Notes: a model not told the origin generated them from the letters alone. DNA of 64,000 bases from Solirubrobacter pauli (GCF_003633755.1 NZ_RBIL01000001.1:186001-250000); one strand, 5' to 3'. Counted from the first letter of the stretch, positions 7,642 to 16,746 are shown. Translations and numbers: made by a program.

Positions 7642-8946
7642 ATGCCGATCGATCCGACGTCCAGCCCCACGCCTGAACCGCAGCCGACCGCTCGCGAGCC
7701 GGGTCGCCGGGTGCTCCAACCATTCAATCGCGCACTTGTCGCGCCGGCGAGCGCCGCGACAATCATCGCTCCGGCGGTGGAGATCGCCGTCGGGCTAGTC
7801 GGAACCGGCGACCAGTACCGGATCAAGCAGATGGTCGAGACGGCCTTCCGGATGATGTACGACGGACGCTGCGCCGAGGGGCTCACTATCGAGGATCTGT
7901 GCGCCGAAGCCCGCATCGGCCTCGGGCACGTCCGTGACCACTTCGCCGACGACCTGATCCTGATCGCCGACGTGGCCGTGCGCCTGATGCATGCCCTCGA
8001 CAACCGTGGCGTCGCGTACGAGCAACTGACCACGATCGGGGTTCCGTGTCGGCGCAGCTACAACGGCCTTGGTGCCGATCAGATCCGCAACGCCGCCGCG
8101 GCGATCCGTTTCATGGCCCTCGCGCCGACGGGCTCCGAGCGCTCGGCGACCAGCATCGACCTGCCTCTAACTGAGGGGACGCGCGACGACCATACGTCGT
8201 CGCGCGCCGATGCCGCGCGGCTCAAGCACTTCGAGGACGAGATCGGCGTCCGTCCGCCCGGGACGCTCGCCGAGCATGCCGGGATGCTGCTCCGCTGGCA
8301 CAACGAGACACGCGTGCGAACGAACGCGAACCGGTCCTTGTTCGCCGGCCGCGCCCTGTCAGCCGAGCAGTTCATCGCATCGGGCTTCTCAGACCTCATC
8401 GTGGCCGGTCCGATGCCGAGCGGTGTGCCGCGGCGTCGGCGCGAGACCGCGGGCGACGTCCTCTTCCCGGGGTTGCAGCACGAGCTGATTGCGACCCTCG
8501 AGGACTACAAGCGCAAGGCGGTGCTCTACCGCGGGCCGCTCTCCGGTCGCTACGACCCGGCCCGCAGCTCGCACGGTGTCTTTGAGCTGATTGAGCCCGG
8601 CCCGTCGCACCTCGAAGGGGTGCTCGGGAGCGCCGATGACTGGGGCGTCGAGTGGTACTGGTCGCCGGCCGACGAGCGACTGGTGCGGCGGGCCGTCGAC
8701 CCGGTGCGGATCGAGGACTGGCGCGTCGTCGGGCTCGCCGACGACCTGGCGACCGCCGTCGCGCTGATCTCGCACCGCCTCCGCCTTTGGCCGCAAGCGT
8801 GCATCGAGCGCGCCGCCTCCGACAGCGGCATCGGCCTACTCCAGGCTCGCGGCGTACAGAGCCATGCCGTGCTGCGGGCGATCCTGCGGATGGCCAACGC
8901 GGCGATGGTCTCCGCCGAACGTCGCGCGCGCCTGGCCCGCGGGTAG
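7642..8946 (+). CDS. Putative regulator: TetR-like N-terminal region, unknown C-terminal domain
   Basis: 434 residues from ATG 7642, which has a GGAGG ribosome site 8 nt upstream; the open frame extends further 5' without support. Residues ~55-115 resemble a TetR-type DNA-binding region (QYRIKQMVETAFRMMYDG, then LTIEDLCAEARIGLGHVRDH). Residues ~230-400 form an unrecognised domain with several aromatic clusters (DDWGVEWYWSPADERLV). The length is about twice that of ordinary TetR proteins. No obvious membrane segment. The neighbours are also accessory-type, giving no pathway hint. The 165-bp gap after it contains only a short gene-like fragment. Confidence 0.55.
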   Translation: MPIDPTSSPTPEPQPTAREPGRRVLQPFNRALVAPASAATIIAPAVEIAVGLVGTGDQYRIKQMVETAFRMMYDGRCAEGLTIEDLCAEARIGLGHVRDHFADDLILIADVAVRLMHALDNRGVAYEQLTTIGVPCRRSYNGLGADQIRNAAAAIRFMALAPTGSERSATSIDLPLTEGTRDDHTSSRADAARLKHFEDEIGVRPPGTLAEHAGMLLRWHNETRVRTNANRSLFAGRALSAEQFIASGFSDLIVAGPMPSGVPRRRRETAGDVLFPGLQHELIATLEDYKRKAVLYRGPLSGRYDPARSSHGVFELIEPGPSHLEGVLGSADDWGVEWYWSPADERLVRRAVDPVRIEDWRVVGLADDLATAVALISHRLRLWPQACIERAASDSGIGLLQARGVQSHAVLRAILRMANAAMVSAERRARLARG

Positions 8947-9111
8947 GCGACACACATCGGTCATCCCAACGTGTACCGGCTCGTCGCGCTAACCGGGCCG
9001 GTCAAGCTTGCGGCTGGACTGGCGAAGGCGCTGCCCGTTTGAGATTGCCGCTTTCGCTTTGGACGAGAAGCAGAAGTCGCGCTAGCGGCGCGCAGCACAC
9101 GAGTACGGAGC

Positions 9112-9504
9112 CTACGTTGCGGGGTCGGTTAGCCAGCGAGGCCCAGTGCCGTTGTCGACGACGACTTCAATTCCGTAGCGCTCGGCAAGTGGGCGGAGGA
9201 CCTGGTCGTCGGCCGTGCAAAGCGCGATGGTGCGGATCCGCCGCGGTCCGGCGGGTCGCAGCAGTTCAGCAGAGAAGAGCGCTTGCCCGAGGACATTCAT
9301 CCCGAGGCGGCTCGCCTTCGTCTGAATGACAACGACGTCACGGTCGACGAGATCGGGGACCTCGCCTCGGCCGGCGATGCGGGTTGGCTCGTCTGGCAAG
9401 ACGAGACCGTCCAGGCGACGCGTGCCGGTGCGCGGCCCGGGAGCGACAGCGACAAACTCCTCGAACAACGTGCCTCCGATCGCCTGCCAGAGCCGGCGAG
9501 TCAT
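9112..9504 (-). CDS. Small PD-(D/E)XK nuclease-like protein
   Basis: 130 residues from ATG 9504, chosen because AAGGAG lies 6 nt upstream; an ATG 21 nt earlier lacks a ribosome site. RRLDGLVLPD followed by the strand DVVVIQTKASRLGMNVLGQAL fits the restriction-endonuclease-like core (D...(E/Q)xK), with Gln replacing the usual Glu. A following strand RRIRTIALCTADD and the C-terminal strand YGIEVVVDNG complete an alpha/beta/alpha pattern. Family members act as nucleases or as inactive folds. Assignment is by motif only. Confidence 0.5.
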   Translation of the reverse strand: MTRRLWQAIGGTLFEEFVAVAPGPRTGTRRLDGLVLPDEPTRIAGRGEVPDLVDRDVVVIQTKASRLGMNVLGQALFSAELLRPAGPRRIRTIALCTADDQVLRPLAERYGIEVVVDNGTGPRWLTDPAT

Positions 9505-9716
9505 CGGCGTCTCCTTGAGGCTCATGGCGCGACCCTACGCGGGTCGTTCGAGCCCGATGATCACCTCGAGCCCGTCGGGCCACACAAGTTCCGCTTCTCG
9601 ATGATCTCGCTCCTTCCGGGTTCGGAGGTGAGTGTTCATCGAAGCACGATTCCTGCTCGCCGTCGAACGACGGTCGATCCGCAAGAGGGCGCCGCGAGGT
9701 TGCGCGCTGGTCGCGA

Positions 9717-10709
9717 TCAGTTTCTCGCCAGGTCGGCTTGGCCGAGGCGCTGGCGTAGCCAGTTGAGCGCGACAAGTCCCTGCGCGCGCTGGAACCCACG
9801 CAGGAGCGGAATGCCGGGAGGCGGAGGTTGCAGCGAGCCGAAGACGAAGAATCCCGTTACGGCCGCGAGGACCGACGTGATCGCGTCCGGTTCGATTGTC
9901 TGCGTCAGCGGATGTGACGTGACGATCGCCTCGGGGTCACCGCCGCCCTGCATCGCGACGCTGGGCAGCATCAGGACGAGGTCGACCCACGGCGCGCCAA
10001 CGCAGGCCCAGGGCCAGTCGACGAACACGACGCCGTCAGCGGTCAACAGCATGTTGTCCGCACGTAGATCGCCATGTAGAAGCGTCTGTCCGTGCGCGGC
10101 ATCGGTCCATGAGGTCTCCCAGCGGGCCAGCTCGTCGACGTGGTCGCCGGCCCACGGACTCAGCTCAGTGACCGCTGCTCGATCGCTGGCCGCGAGCTGT
10201 CGCCAGCCGGTGAACTCGTCCTGCCAATGCTCGGCAGCGGCGGGTGCCGCGATGGGTGCCGGCGTCAAGGTCGCGGCGAGCGCCGCCATCGCCGACAGCA
10301 CTTGTCCCAGCTCGGCATGGTCCCACGGCTGCCGCGGAGAGCTGCCCTGAACGTCTTCGAGCACGAGCGCGACCCAATCGTCACTCTCGACCATGTGCTC
10401 GAGCCGCGGCACGGGCGCCGAGCCGGCCAGAGCCGACAGCACGCACGCCTCGCGGCGCAGGATCTGCGGGCCGTTTGGCAGACATGCCTCGCCCATCGCC
10501 TTCACGAAAATCCGCCTGCCGCTCGCCAGCGTCAGCCGCGACGCCAGCCCTGGGGAGAAGCCGCCTGACGCACTGCGCTCCGCGACAACGCGTGAGCCCG
10601 AGGCCGATTCGACCGCCGTGCGCAGCGAACTCGGAAGCGCGCTCCATCGCAAGCGGGTTCCCCCCGATGCGGCCGGCACAACGATGTCGTCGCCGACGTC
10701 CCCTGACAC
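9717..10709 (-). CDS. Aminoglycoside phosphotransferase (APH) family kinase
   Basis: 330 residues with the APH/choline-kinase-type fold. The N-lobe lysine is in RRIFVKAMGE (Lys70). The catalytic loop is LLHGDLRADNMLL (His212-Asp214, Asn219), and the metal-binding Asp is in VVFVDWPWA (Asp231). The family phosphorylates small molecules such as aminoglycosides, homoserine, choline or sugars; the substrate here cannot be told. The GTG start at 10709 lacks a clear ribosome site and overlaps a degenerate tRNA-like sequence. A slightly later start is possible. Confidence 0.8.
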   Translation of the reverse strand: MSGDVGDDIVVPAASGGTRLRWSALPSSLRTAVESASGSRVVAERSASGGFSPGLASRLTLASGRRIFVKAMGEACLPNGPQILRREACVLSALAGSAPVPRLEHMVESDDWVALVLEDVQGSSPRQPWDHAELGQVLSAMAALAATLTPAPIAAPAAAEHWQDEFTGWRQLAASDRAAVTELSPWAGDHVDELARWETSWTDAAHGQTLLHGDLRADNMLLTADGVVFVDWPWACVGAPWVDLVLMLPSVAMQGGGDPEAIVTSHPLTQTIEPDAITSVLAAVTGFFVFGSLQPPPPGIPLLRGFQRAQGLVALNWLRQRLGQADLARN

Positions 10710-10763
10710 GCTGCCAGCCTATGGGCTCCGCCACAGCCGGGTTCGAATCCGGCCTCGGCACCA
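10692..10763 (+). other. Degenerate tRNA-like remnant (possible attachment-site scar)
   Basis: A GGTTCGAATCC T-loop core at 10739-10749 is followed by GGCCTCGGCACCA ending in CCA at 10763. Upstream, GCCGACG (10692-10698) can pair with six of seven bases of the 3' acceptor strand CCTCGGC. The T-stem is one base short and no normal anticodon arm can be drawn, so it is not a working tRNA. Such 3' tRNA fragments are commonly left where integrative elements recombined. No integrase is present nearby. Confidence 0.4.
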
Positions 10764-11002
10764 GCCACGTCCAGATAGCGCGTTCCGACGAAAGGGGTCG
10801 ACTACGACAGCGGCGCTGGACTTGTGCCGCGACGATTGCGGCGTACCCCTGCCGGCATCCCCGGCCGGTAGCCGGTAGCGGCGGGTTGCCCGCGTCCTCG
10901 ACGGGGTCGCCTGCCGAGATAGTTGGGCGGTACTCGCACGTCCATGGCATAGCTCGCCATGAGCAGTCATCAACCATAAGGCTGTCGGGCGCAGGCACCG
11001 TG

Positions 11003-11215
11003 ATGAGCTCGCTCGTACATGTGGCCCGTCTCGGCCGAGGTACCGGGAAAGTTTGGTGGACGAAGAACGCCACGGCGAAGAAGACTTGGCGGCACTGGTA
11101 TTTGCCGAGCGGCCGGCGCGGTGAATGTGGCCCGACGACGATCGTCTACTACCACGACGGCGGCAAGCGCTACGGCGACCCGATCAAGGTGCGCTTCCGA
11201 TCCGAGGGCGTCTAA
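11003..11215 (+). CDS. Small hypothetical protein
   Basis: 70 residues from ATG 11003. It is basic and rich in Trp/Tyr (GKVWWTKNATAKKTWRHWYL, then IVYYHDGGKRYGDPIKVRF). That composition is unlike the Arg/Ala/Pro-rich antisense shadows in this region. No ribosome site is clear and no family is recognised. The flanking stretches (10764-11002 and 11216-11414) contain nothing else convincing. Confidence 0.35.
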   Translation: MSSLVHVARLGRGTGKVWWTKNATAKKTWRHWYLPSGRRGECGPTTIVYYHDGGKRYGDPIKVRFRSEGV

Positions 11216-11414
11216 GTTCGCGCACCAACGGTCGTCGCCCGCCGCACCCGGGTCCACGCGCGCTTGTAGGCGCGATGAACCGCCGGCATGGTCGAGGGCG
11301 TAGGAAGATCAAGAGCGGCGCTTTTCGTCGATTGCGCCACTTCGTTCGCCGGAGCCGGCCCTGCCGCTTCGCATGGAGCGCAACGGCGGCGGCCGGCCGG
11401 CAGCCAACGCTCCG

Positions 11415-12056
11415 CTACGGACGCTGATTGATCGCCAGCTGGGCGGCGAACGCTCGCTTGTATGCGGGCCGCGCTTCGCCGCGGGCGACGTAGGCGGCCA
11501 GCGTCGGGAACTCGTCGAGCAGGCCTGAAGGTCTTAGCCGGAGCAGCACCGACACCATCATCAGGTCGCCGGCGCTAAAGACGTCATCGAGCCAGTCGGC
11601 ATCGCCCAAACGGGCAGAGAGCTGGATCATTCGATCGCGAATACGGTCCTTGACCAACGGCAGGCGCTCCGCGGCCCAGGGCTTGTCGCCCTCCGAGAAC
11701 TTGGCGGTCACGAGTTCGAGGATCGGCGGCTCCACGGTGTTGACCGCGGCGAACATCCAGCTGATGGCCCGCGCCCGCGCGTGGGCATCGTCTGAGAACA
11801 GGCCGGCATGGTGCTCGGCGATGTACAAGACGATCGCCCCTGACTCGAACAGGGCAAGCTCGCCTTCCTCGTAGGTCGGGATCAGGCCGAACGGATGAAG
11901 GCGCAGGTGCTCGGGCTGCTGCTTGGATTGCAGGGAGACCAAGCGAACCTCGTAGGGCCGGCCCACCTCCTCAAGCGCCCACCGAACGCGGGTGTCGCGC
12001 GCCAGGCCCATGCCGCCGTCGGGCGACCGGTCCCACGCAGTGATGACGATCGTCAT
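11415..12056 (-). CDS. Glutathione S-transferase family protein
   Basis: 213 residues. The N-terminal thioredoxin-like domain has the GST signature FGLIPTYEEGELALFESGAI (cis-Pro followed by Glu-Ser for the gamma-glutamyl moiety). An all-helical C-terminal domain follows (ISWMFAAVNTVEPPILELV, WLDDVFSAGDLMMVSVLL). ATG 12056 is preferred over an upstream start because the domain begins here. GSTs conjugate or reduce electrophiles; most actinobacteria lack glutathione, so the physiological thiol is uncertain. The gap 12117-12338 shows no feature. Confidence 0.85.
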   Translation of the reverse strand: MTIVITAWDRSPDGGMGLARDTRVRWALEEVGRPYEVRLVSLQSKQQPEHLRLHPFGLIPTYEEGELALFESGAIVLYIAEHHAGLFSDDAHARARAISWMFAAVNTVEPPILELVTAKFSEGDKPWAAERLPLVKDRIRDRMIQLSARLGDADWLDDVFSAGDLMMVSVLLRLRPSGLLDEFPTLAAYVARGEARPAYKRAFAAQLAINQRP

Positions 12057-12338
12057 CGGGAGCCTCTTCTCAGTACGGGCATATGCATACGGACCAGGCC
12101 GGAGCCGAAAACTCATCGCCGGCGGCTGAAGCGGCTGTTCGCCGACGCGTCATCACGGCAGCGCTCGAACCGACGCGGAGACGCTCAGGCACTCCCAAGG
12201 ACGATCAGCGGCAGTCAACGTAGCCGATCGTTCTGCGCCCGAGGTCGTCCCCGGAAGGAACGCTGAATCATCTCCCGTCTGGTCCGCGTGCCGGGCCACT
12301 TGCGGCCAGTGAGGGGTCGTCGGGAACGTTGACGGCTG

Positions 12339-13517
12339 CTACCGACGAATGGCTGCTTGACGACGGGCCATCGCCGCCTCGAATCGCGCGGTTCCTGCGA
12401 TCTTGGCAGTGACCTGCACGCGGGTGGCCGCCCGAGCGACGGAGCGGGAAAGACGCATCCGCGTCTTGAAGGTTCCGCGCCGCACGACGGCCGTCGCTGA
12501 ACGCGTCACGCTGCCGCGCGGCCGGCGGATCGTCACTTGGACACGCACCGTTCCGGTCACGGCTGAGGCGGCGGTGCCGGACACGGCCACCGTGCGTGAC
12601 GACCGGGAGAGTTGAGCGCTGGTGATGCGAAGCCGCGAAGGCTCCCGAGGGATCGGAGTCGGCGTGGGTGTCGCCTGTGGTGCCACGCTTGCGCTCGGGA
12701 CCGGTGTCGCGGTGGGCGCGGGCGGCGCCGGTTGAGGTCGGTCGTCCAAAGCCGCGAGCACGAGCGTGCTCATGGCGACCGCGTCGACCTCGGGCGCGGG
12801 TGTGTTCTGCATTCCCACTGTCGGCTCGACCGCTTCGCCGGTCAGATCCAGGCACCCGAGCCATCGGTGCCAGAGCGCGTCGACATGGACGGTGACGTTC
12901 TGGCGCTCAGGGGAGGCCTGATCGATCGAGTACATCGTGCTCAACCCGTTCTGCGAGAACACGTCAGGCACCAGCTGCGCTCGCGCGAACGCGGCGTGGG
13001 CTGGATCGCTCGTGAACGGCGGCCCACTCTGCGGAAACAGCTCGACCGTGATGCCGCTCGCCGCGGGGCCGCGTTGACAAGACCCCAACCGCATGACCAC
13101 ACGGTCTCCGGGCTGCCAAGGCTGCCAGAGCGTGACCTCGAGGTTGAGTGTGCCCAGGTCGGAGTCATAGACACCGATGACGCTGCGGATGTCGCTTCGC
13201 CGTTGGCTGTGCGTGGAGTCGAGCGGGTCGTCGACTCTGAAGGTGAAGATTCCACCTGGAGCCAGGGATCCGCCGTTCTGGCCCGGTGCGGCGCACGGGC
13301 ACGGCAGGTCCTCGCACGCCAACCCATCGCGGTCGCGATCGAGCCCGTCGACGTTGTTGAGCCGCGAACCGCCGGCGGCATCGAAGTAGGTCTGCGCGGC
13401 CGCGCGATTCCGGAAATCCGGGCAGTCCCGATCAGCCGCCGGCGCGGGAACCGCAGCCATCACGGCAGCGCAGGCACCGACGATCATCACGCTCAGCAAC
13501 CGTCTGACGGTGAACAC
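12339..13517 (-). CDS. Secreted protein with Excalibur calcium-binding domain
   Basis: About 392 residues from GTG 13517, giving a basic n-region (VRRLL) and a signal peptide ending at PAPAAD. Residues ~30-74 match the Excalibur domain: DCPDFRNRAAAQTYFDAAGG then DGLDRDRDGLACEDLPC, with DxDxDG-type calcium ligands and paired cysteines. A strand-rich middle region follows. A Pro/Thr linker precedes a basic Ig-like C-terminal domain (~300-392, TVRVQVTIRRPRGSVTRSAT). The open frame continues 430 codons upstream antisense to the next gene and is rejected. Likely an extracellular calcium-binding wall or envelope protein. Confidence 0.75.
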   Translation of the reverse strand: MFTVRRLLSVMIVGACAAVMAAVPAPAADRDCPDFRNRAAAQTYFDAAGGSRLNNVDGLDRDRDGLACEDLPCPCAAPGQNGGSLAPGGIFTFRVDDPLDSTHSQRRSDIRSVIGVYDSDLGTLNLEVTLWQPWQPGDRVVMRLGSCQRGPAASGITVELFPQSGPPFTSDPAHAAFARAQLVPDVFSQNGLSTMYSIDQASPERQNVTVHVDALWHRWLGCLDLTGEAVEPTVGMQNTPAPEVDAVAMSTLVLAALDDRPQPAPPAPTATPVPSASVAPQATPTPTPIPREPSRLRITSAQLSRSSRTVAVSGTAASAVTGTVRVQVTIRRPRGSVTRSATAVVRRGTFKTRMRLSRSVARAATRVQVTAKIAGTARFEAAMARRQAAIRR

Positions 13518-13673
13518 GGCGCGCAGTATGTCGCCGCGCTCGACGTGCGATTCGACAAGCCTGACCGTTCGTGCAGGTCGGTGCGCTCTCGACAGCCATG
13601 AAACTGACGACGGTGAGGCGGCGCATGCTCTCCCGTCGCGTTCGAACTCGACGAACCGGGCAGAAGGCCGAGC

Positions 13674-14879
13674 ATGATCCGCTTGCTCGCCTGTGCCTGC
13701 GCCGTGCTGGTCCTGTGGCCGTCGGTGGCGGCGGCGCAGGGCGAGGACTCGGAATGGGCCGCGGGCGGCGGCCACCTGGCGTTCCTCGCGCAGGACGAGC
13801 AGAACGTGTCGGTGCTTCGCGTGGTTGCTCCCGACGGCGCGGTGTCGGCACCGGAGGTGGTGTCTGAGCCCAACGCCGCTCCGGTGGTGGCCGTCGGCCC
13901 GCGCGGGGATGTGATCGTCGCGTGGATCGGTGAGCGCGACCGAGCGCTGCACGCGCGCTATCGGCCGGCGGGCGGGGTGCTGGGGCCCGACGAGGTCGTG
14001 ACGCCGCAACGGGTGGAGTTCGGTGCCGAGGCGGTGGTCGCCGGCGTCGACGGCGCCGGCAACGCGACGGTCACCTGGTCGCCGGAGGACCGGGACGAGC
14101 GCGGCGGGATGCGGGTGCGGACGCGGTCGGCGGCGGGCGTGTGGGGCGCTCCGCAGAACCTCGGTGGGTATCGGGTGTTCGACCCGTCGCTCACGGTGAC
14201 CGCGAACGGCAGCGCGTTCCTGGTCTGGCGGCAGGCCAGAGCGGCGAAGCACCCGAACCTCAACCAGACCGCGATCAGCGCTCGCGCGCCGGGTGGCGCG
14301 TTCACGGCGCCACGGGTGCTGGTGGGAGTCAACCGTGATCCCGGCGAAGCGACCGTGGCCGCCAACGACCGCGGGGACGCGATCGTCGTGTGGAGCCAGC
14401 TCGACGAGCACGACGACTTCCAGGTGTGGGCGTCCTTCCGCGGTGCCGGCACGCGGTTCGGACGGCCCGTGCGGCTCAACCGGTCCCGGGACATGGTCAG
14501 CCGTTGGGTGACCGTGCTCGCCGACGGGACGATGGTCATGGGCTGGACGAACAACTTCACCCGGCGCGTCGAGGCGCGCGTGCGCAACGCGGCCGGTGTG
14601 CTCGGGCCACCCGTGACGCTGACGGACGATCTCGAGGTCAACTCGGACCTGTTCCCGCTCGCGAGTGGAGGACTCGCGTGGGCGGATCGGGACCCCGGCG
14701 TCAGCCGCATCCGGCTCGCGCGCGTGGACGGGCTCGGGTTCAGCGCGCCGATCGACGTGGTGCGGGTCCATGGATGGTTCCTGGGACCGGCGTTCGCGGT
14801 CGGCCCGCAAGGCGTGGGCATCGTCCCGCGCCGGCCACGGCAGGCCGATGCGCCGATCCGGTGGCAGCCAGTGGGATGA
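13674..14879 (+). CDS. Secreted beta-propeller-like protein
   Basis: 401 residues with a signal peptide (MIRLLACACAVLVLWPSVAA). It is followed by repeated ~45-55-residue units, each with a strand pattern ending in (A/V)-x-W (DVIVAWIGERD, NATVTWSPED, SAFLVWRQA, DAIVVWSQLD, TMVMGWTNN, GGLAWADRD). This spacing is typical of beta-propeller blades. No catalytic motif is visible. It is divergent from the Excalibur gene across a 156-bp promoter region. The stop overlaps the next gene's start (ATGA), so the two are translationally coupled. Confidence 0.65.
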   Translation: MIRLLACACAVLVLWPSVAAAQGEDSEWAAGGGHLAFLAQDEQNVSVLRVVAPDGAVSAPEVVSEPNAAPVVAVGPRGDVIVAWIGERDRALHARYRPAGGVLGPDEVVTPQRVEFGAEAVVAGVDGAGNATVTWSPEDRDERGGMRVRTRSAAGVWGAPQNLGGYRVFDPSLTVTANGSAFLVWRQARAAKHPNLNQTAISARAPGGAFTAPRVLVGVNRDPGEATVAANDRGDAIVVWSQLDEHDDFQVWASFRGAGTRFGRPVRLNRSRDMVSRWVTVLADGTMVMGWTNNFTRRVEARVRNAAGVLGPPVTLTDDLEVNSDLFPLASGGLAWADRDPGVSRIRLARVDGLGFSAPIDVVRVHGWFLGPAFAVGPQGVGIVPRRPRQADAPIRWQPVG

Positions 14880-15544
14880 TCAGCAATGTGCGGGCGTCGC
14901 TACCGGCCGGTCCACTACGCACCGAGCGGCTCACCCTCCGCTCGGCCACCGCCGCGGATGCCGAAGCGACCTGGGCGTTCCGCAGCCTGGAGTCCGTGAA
15001 CCGCTGGCTCAGCGGCACCCCGGCCGACCTGGATGGCCACAGGGCGCGGTTCTCGGAGCCCGCACGGCTCTCGTCGACCGTCATCGTCATGCTCGGCCAC
15101 GGCGAGGACGCGCCCATCATCGGCGACTGCATGCTGCGCCGCGAGGACGGCTGGGCGCAGCTCGAGGTCGCGGACCGGGCCCGAGCGGTGCAAGCCGAGC
15201 TGGGCTGGCTCCTCGACCCCGCGCATACCGGCCGCGGCTACGCCACCGAAGCGGTCCGCGAGCTGATCCGTCACTGCTTCGAAGACCTCGGCGTGCGCCG
15301 CGTCACCGCGACGTGCTTCCTCGACAACGACGAGTCCTGGCACCTGATGGAGCGCGTCGGCATGCGCCGAGAGTCACACGCACGCCAGGACGCGCTGCAC
15401 CGCTCCGGGCACTGGCTCGACACCGTCGGCTACGCGCTTCTCGCTGCCGAGTGGCGTCCCCAAGGTGTGGCTGGCACCACCAAGCAGGCACGACCAGCCA
15501 CACCCGCAGACGCCAGCTTCCTCCCCAGAGCGACGGGGACGTGA
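14876..15544 (+). CDS. GNAT family N-acetyltransferase (RimJ-like)
   Basis: 222 residues from the ATG in the ATGA overlap with the preceding gene. It opens with LRTERLTLRSATAADAEATW, the usual start of RimJ/RimL-type GNATs. The acetyl-CoA pyrophosphate loop is in DPAHTGRGYATEAVREL, followed by VTATCFLDNDESWHLMERVG. It probably acetylates an N-terminal or small-molecule amine with acetyl-CoA. A ~25-residue low-complexity tail follows the domain. Confidence 0.85.
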   Translation: MISNVRASLPAGPLRTERLTLRSATAADAEATWAFRSLESVNRWLSGTPADLDGHRARFSEPARLSSTVIVMLGHGEDAPIIGDCMLRREDGWAQLEVADRARAVQAELGWLLDPAHTGRGYATEAVRELIRHCFEDLGVRRVTATCFLDNDESWHLMERVGMRRESHARQDALHRSGHWLDTVGYALLAAEWRPQGVAGTTKQARPATPADASFLPRATGT

Positions 15545-15702
15545 GTGGAAGAGTTCCCAGTGTCAACAGACACTCTCCAGACCGAAGACCAAGGACCCTC
15601 CTCTCTCCCCTCCTCCAGTCGTCAGCGAGACCGCCTCTCTCCTCCCCAGGAACGCGCTCGCTCTCCCCACGACGCCGGCCTGAAGACGCGAAACGAAACC
15701 AT

Positions 15703-15727
15703 CGGCCCCGCCTGACCAGCGGGGCCG
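15703..15727 (+). terminator. Hairpin between the GNAT gene and the copper block
   Basis: A 9-bp perfect stem CGGCCCCGC/GCGGGGCCG with a 7-nt loop sits 160 nt after the GNAT stop and 40 nt before the next start. The stretch before it (15590-15680) is strikingly pyrimidine-rich on the plus strand and holds no convincing gene. Confidence 0.55.
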
Positions 15728-15766
15728 AGTTCGTTAAGGCGGCCCGACGAGTTACCCTCAGACGCG

Positions 15767-15997
15767 ATGGGGTTGGTCCAGGTAGCGCTGTACGCGGCGC
15801 CGTTCCTGCTGCTGTTCGGGTTGCTCGCCCTCGGGCGCTTCCCCGGCGAGCGGACCATCCTCGCTCGGCGTGTCGGGCCCACGCCGCCGCGTCCGCGGCC
15901 GGCCACCCGGCGCTGGGCGCCGGGCCGAGAGCGCACCCGGCTGTCGCAGCTCGAGCGCACGAGCCATCGCTTGCGCGGACCTCCGCTCGTGGCGTAA
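15767..15997 (+). CDS. Small membrane protein with R-x-PGE-x-x-I motif (paralogue 1)
   Basis: 76 residues: one N-terminal membrane helix (VQVALYAAPFLLLFGLLALG), then RFPGERTILARR, a basic Pro/Arg tail and a C-terminal RGPPLVA. The layout helix - G(R)-x-(P/V)GE-x-x-I - basic tail - RGPP is shared with the protein at 18934-19215 and more loosely with 19336-19650. It precedes ycnI by 44 bp in the same direction, suggesting one operon. Function unknown; context suggests metal handling at the membrane. Confidence 0.7.
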   Translation: MGLVQVALYAAPFLLLFGLLALGRFPGERTILARRVGPTPPRPRPATRRWAPGRERTRLSQLERTSHRLRGPPLVA

Positions 15998-16041
15998 CGC
16001 CTCGACCGTCCGCTCAAGCCCTGACTCGAAGGAAGTTCCTC

Positions 16042-16746
16042 ATGCGCACAAGCATCGCCCTCGCCGCCGCGGCCTTCACGCTCGCCGCACCCGCCGTCGC
16101 CCAGGCCCACGTGACCCTGCAACCGAGCACGGCCGCCGCGGGCGGCTACACGCGCCTCAACGTGCGCGTGCCGAACGAGCGCGACGACGCCTCCACCCAG
16201 AAGGTCGAGCTGCAGTTCCCGGACGGGTTCGCGTCCGCCTCGTTCGAGCCGGTCCCCGGGTGGGACGTGAAGGTCGTCAAGAAGCAGCTGGAGACGCCGA
16301 TCAAGACCGACGACGGTGAGATCACCGAGGCCGTGAACACGATCACGTGGACCGCGGACGACGAGGAAGACGCGATCCCGCCGGGCGCCTTCCGCGACTT
16401 CGGGCTGTCCGTGCGCATCCCCGGCAAGGCGGGTGACACGCTGACCTTCAAGGCGCTGCAGACCTACACGGACGGCGAGGTCGTGCGCTGGATCGGCGCC
16501 GAGGACGCCGACAAGCCGGCGCCCACCGTCGCTGTCACGGAAGCCGCGGGCGAGCACGGCGCCGGCGCCGACCACGCGACACCGACGGCCACGCCCGAGA
16601 CCACCGACGCCGAGCGCACCTCGGCCACCACCGGCGATGACGGCGGCTCGAGCGACACGCTCGCGATCATCGCGTTGATCGTCGGCGCGCTCGGGCTCGT
16701 GGTCGGCACGCTCGGCCTGCTCAGCGCCCGCCGGTCCCGCGCGTAG
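16042..16746 (+). CDS. ycnI: YcnI family (DUF1775) copper-associated membrane-anchored protein
   Basis: 234 residues from ATG 16042, with an AAGGAAG ribosome site. The signal peptide ends AVAQA, so the mature protein begins with His (HVTLQPSTAAAGGYTRLNVR), the conserved N-terminal histidine that binds copper in YcnI. The DUF1775 beta-sandwich continues to ~residue 160, and a Thr/Asp-rich linker leads to a C-terminal membrane helix (LAIIALIVGALGLVVGTLGL) and basic tail. YcnI proteins bind Cu(II) outside the cell, usually beside copper importers. Here the neighbours are small membrane proteins and, convergently, MbnP/MbnH. The last 26 bp overlap the convergent mbnH end. Confidence 0.9.
   Translation: MRTSIALAAAAFTLAAPAVAQAHVTLQPSTAAAGGYTRLNVRVPNERDDASTQKVELQFPDGFASASFEPVPGWDVKVVKKQLETPIKTDDGEITEAVNTITWTADDEEDAIPPGAFRDFGLSVRIPGKAGDTLTFKALQTYTDGEVVRWIGAEDADKPAPTVAVTEAAGEHGAGADHATPTATPETTDAERTSATTGDDGGSSDTLAIIALIVGALGLVVGTLGLLSARRSRA

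Noticed and set aside
8960-9043. Short gene-like fragment (VYRLVALTGPVKLAAGLAKALPV)
   Set aside because: Only ~25 codons with no ribosome site; could be a gene remnant, but nothing supports a call.
10692-10763. Functional tRNA gene
   Set aside because: T-stem is one base short, no proper anticodon arm, and it overlaps a gene start.
3600-12100. Integrative element or prophage
   Set aside because: Accessory gene content and a tRNA-like scar are suggestive, but no integrase, transposase, phage structural gene or second attachment copy is visible.
13518-14810. Upstream extension of the Excalibur-protein frame to 14810
   Set aside because: Antisense to the beta-propeller-like gene; a signal peptide begins at GTG 13517.
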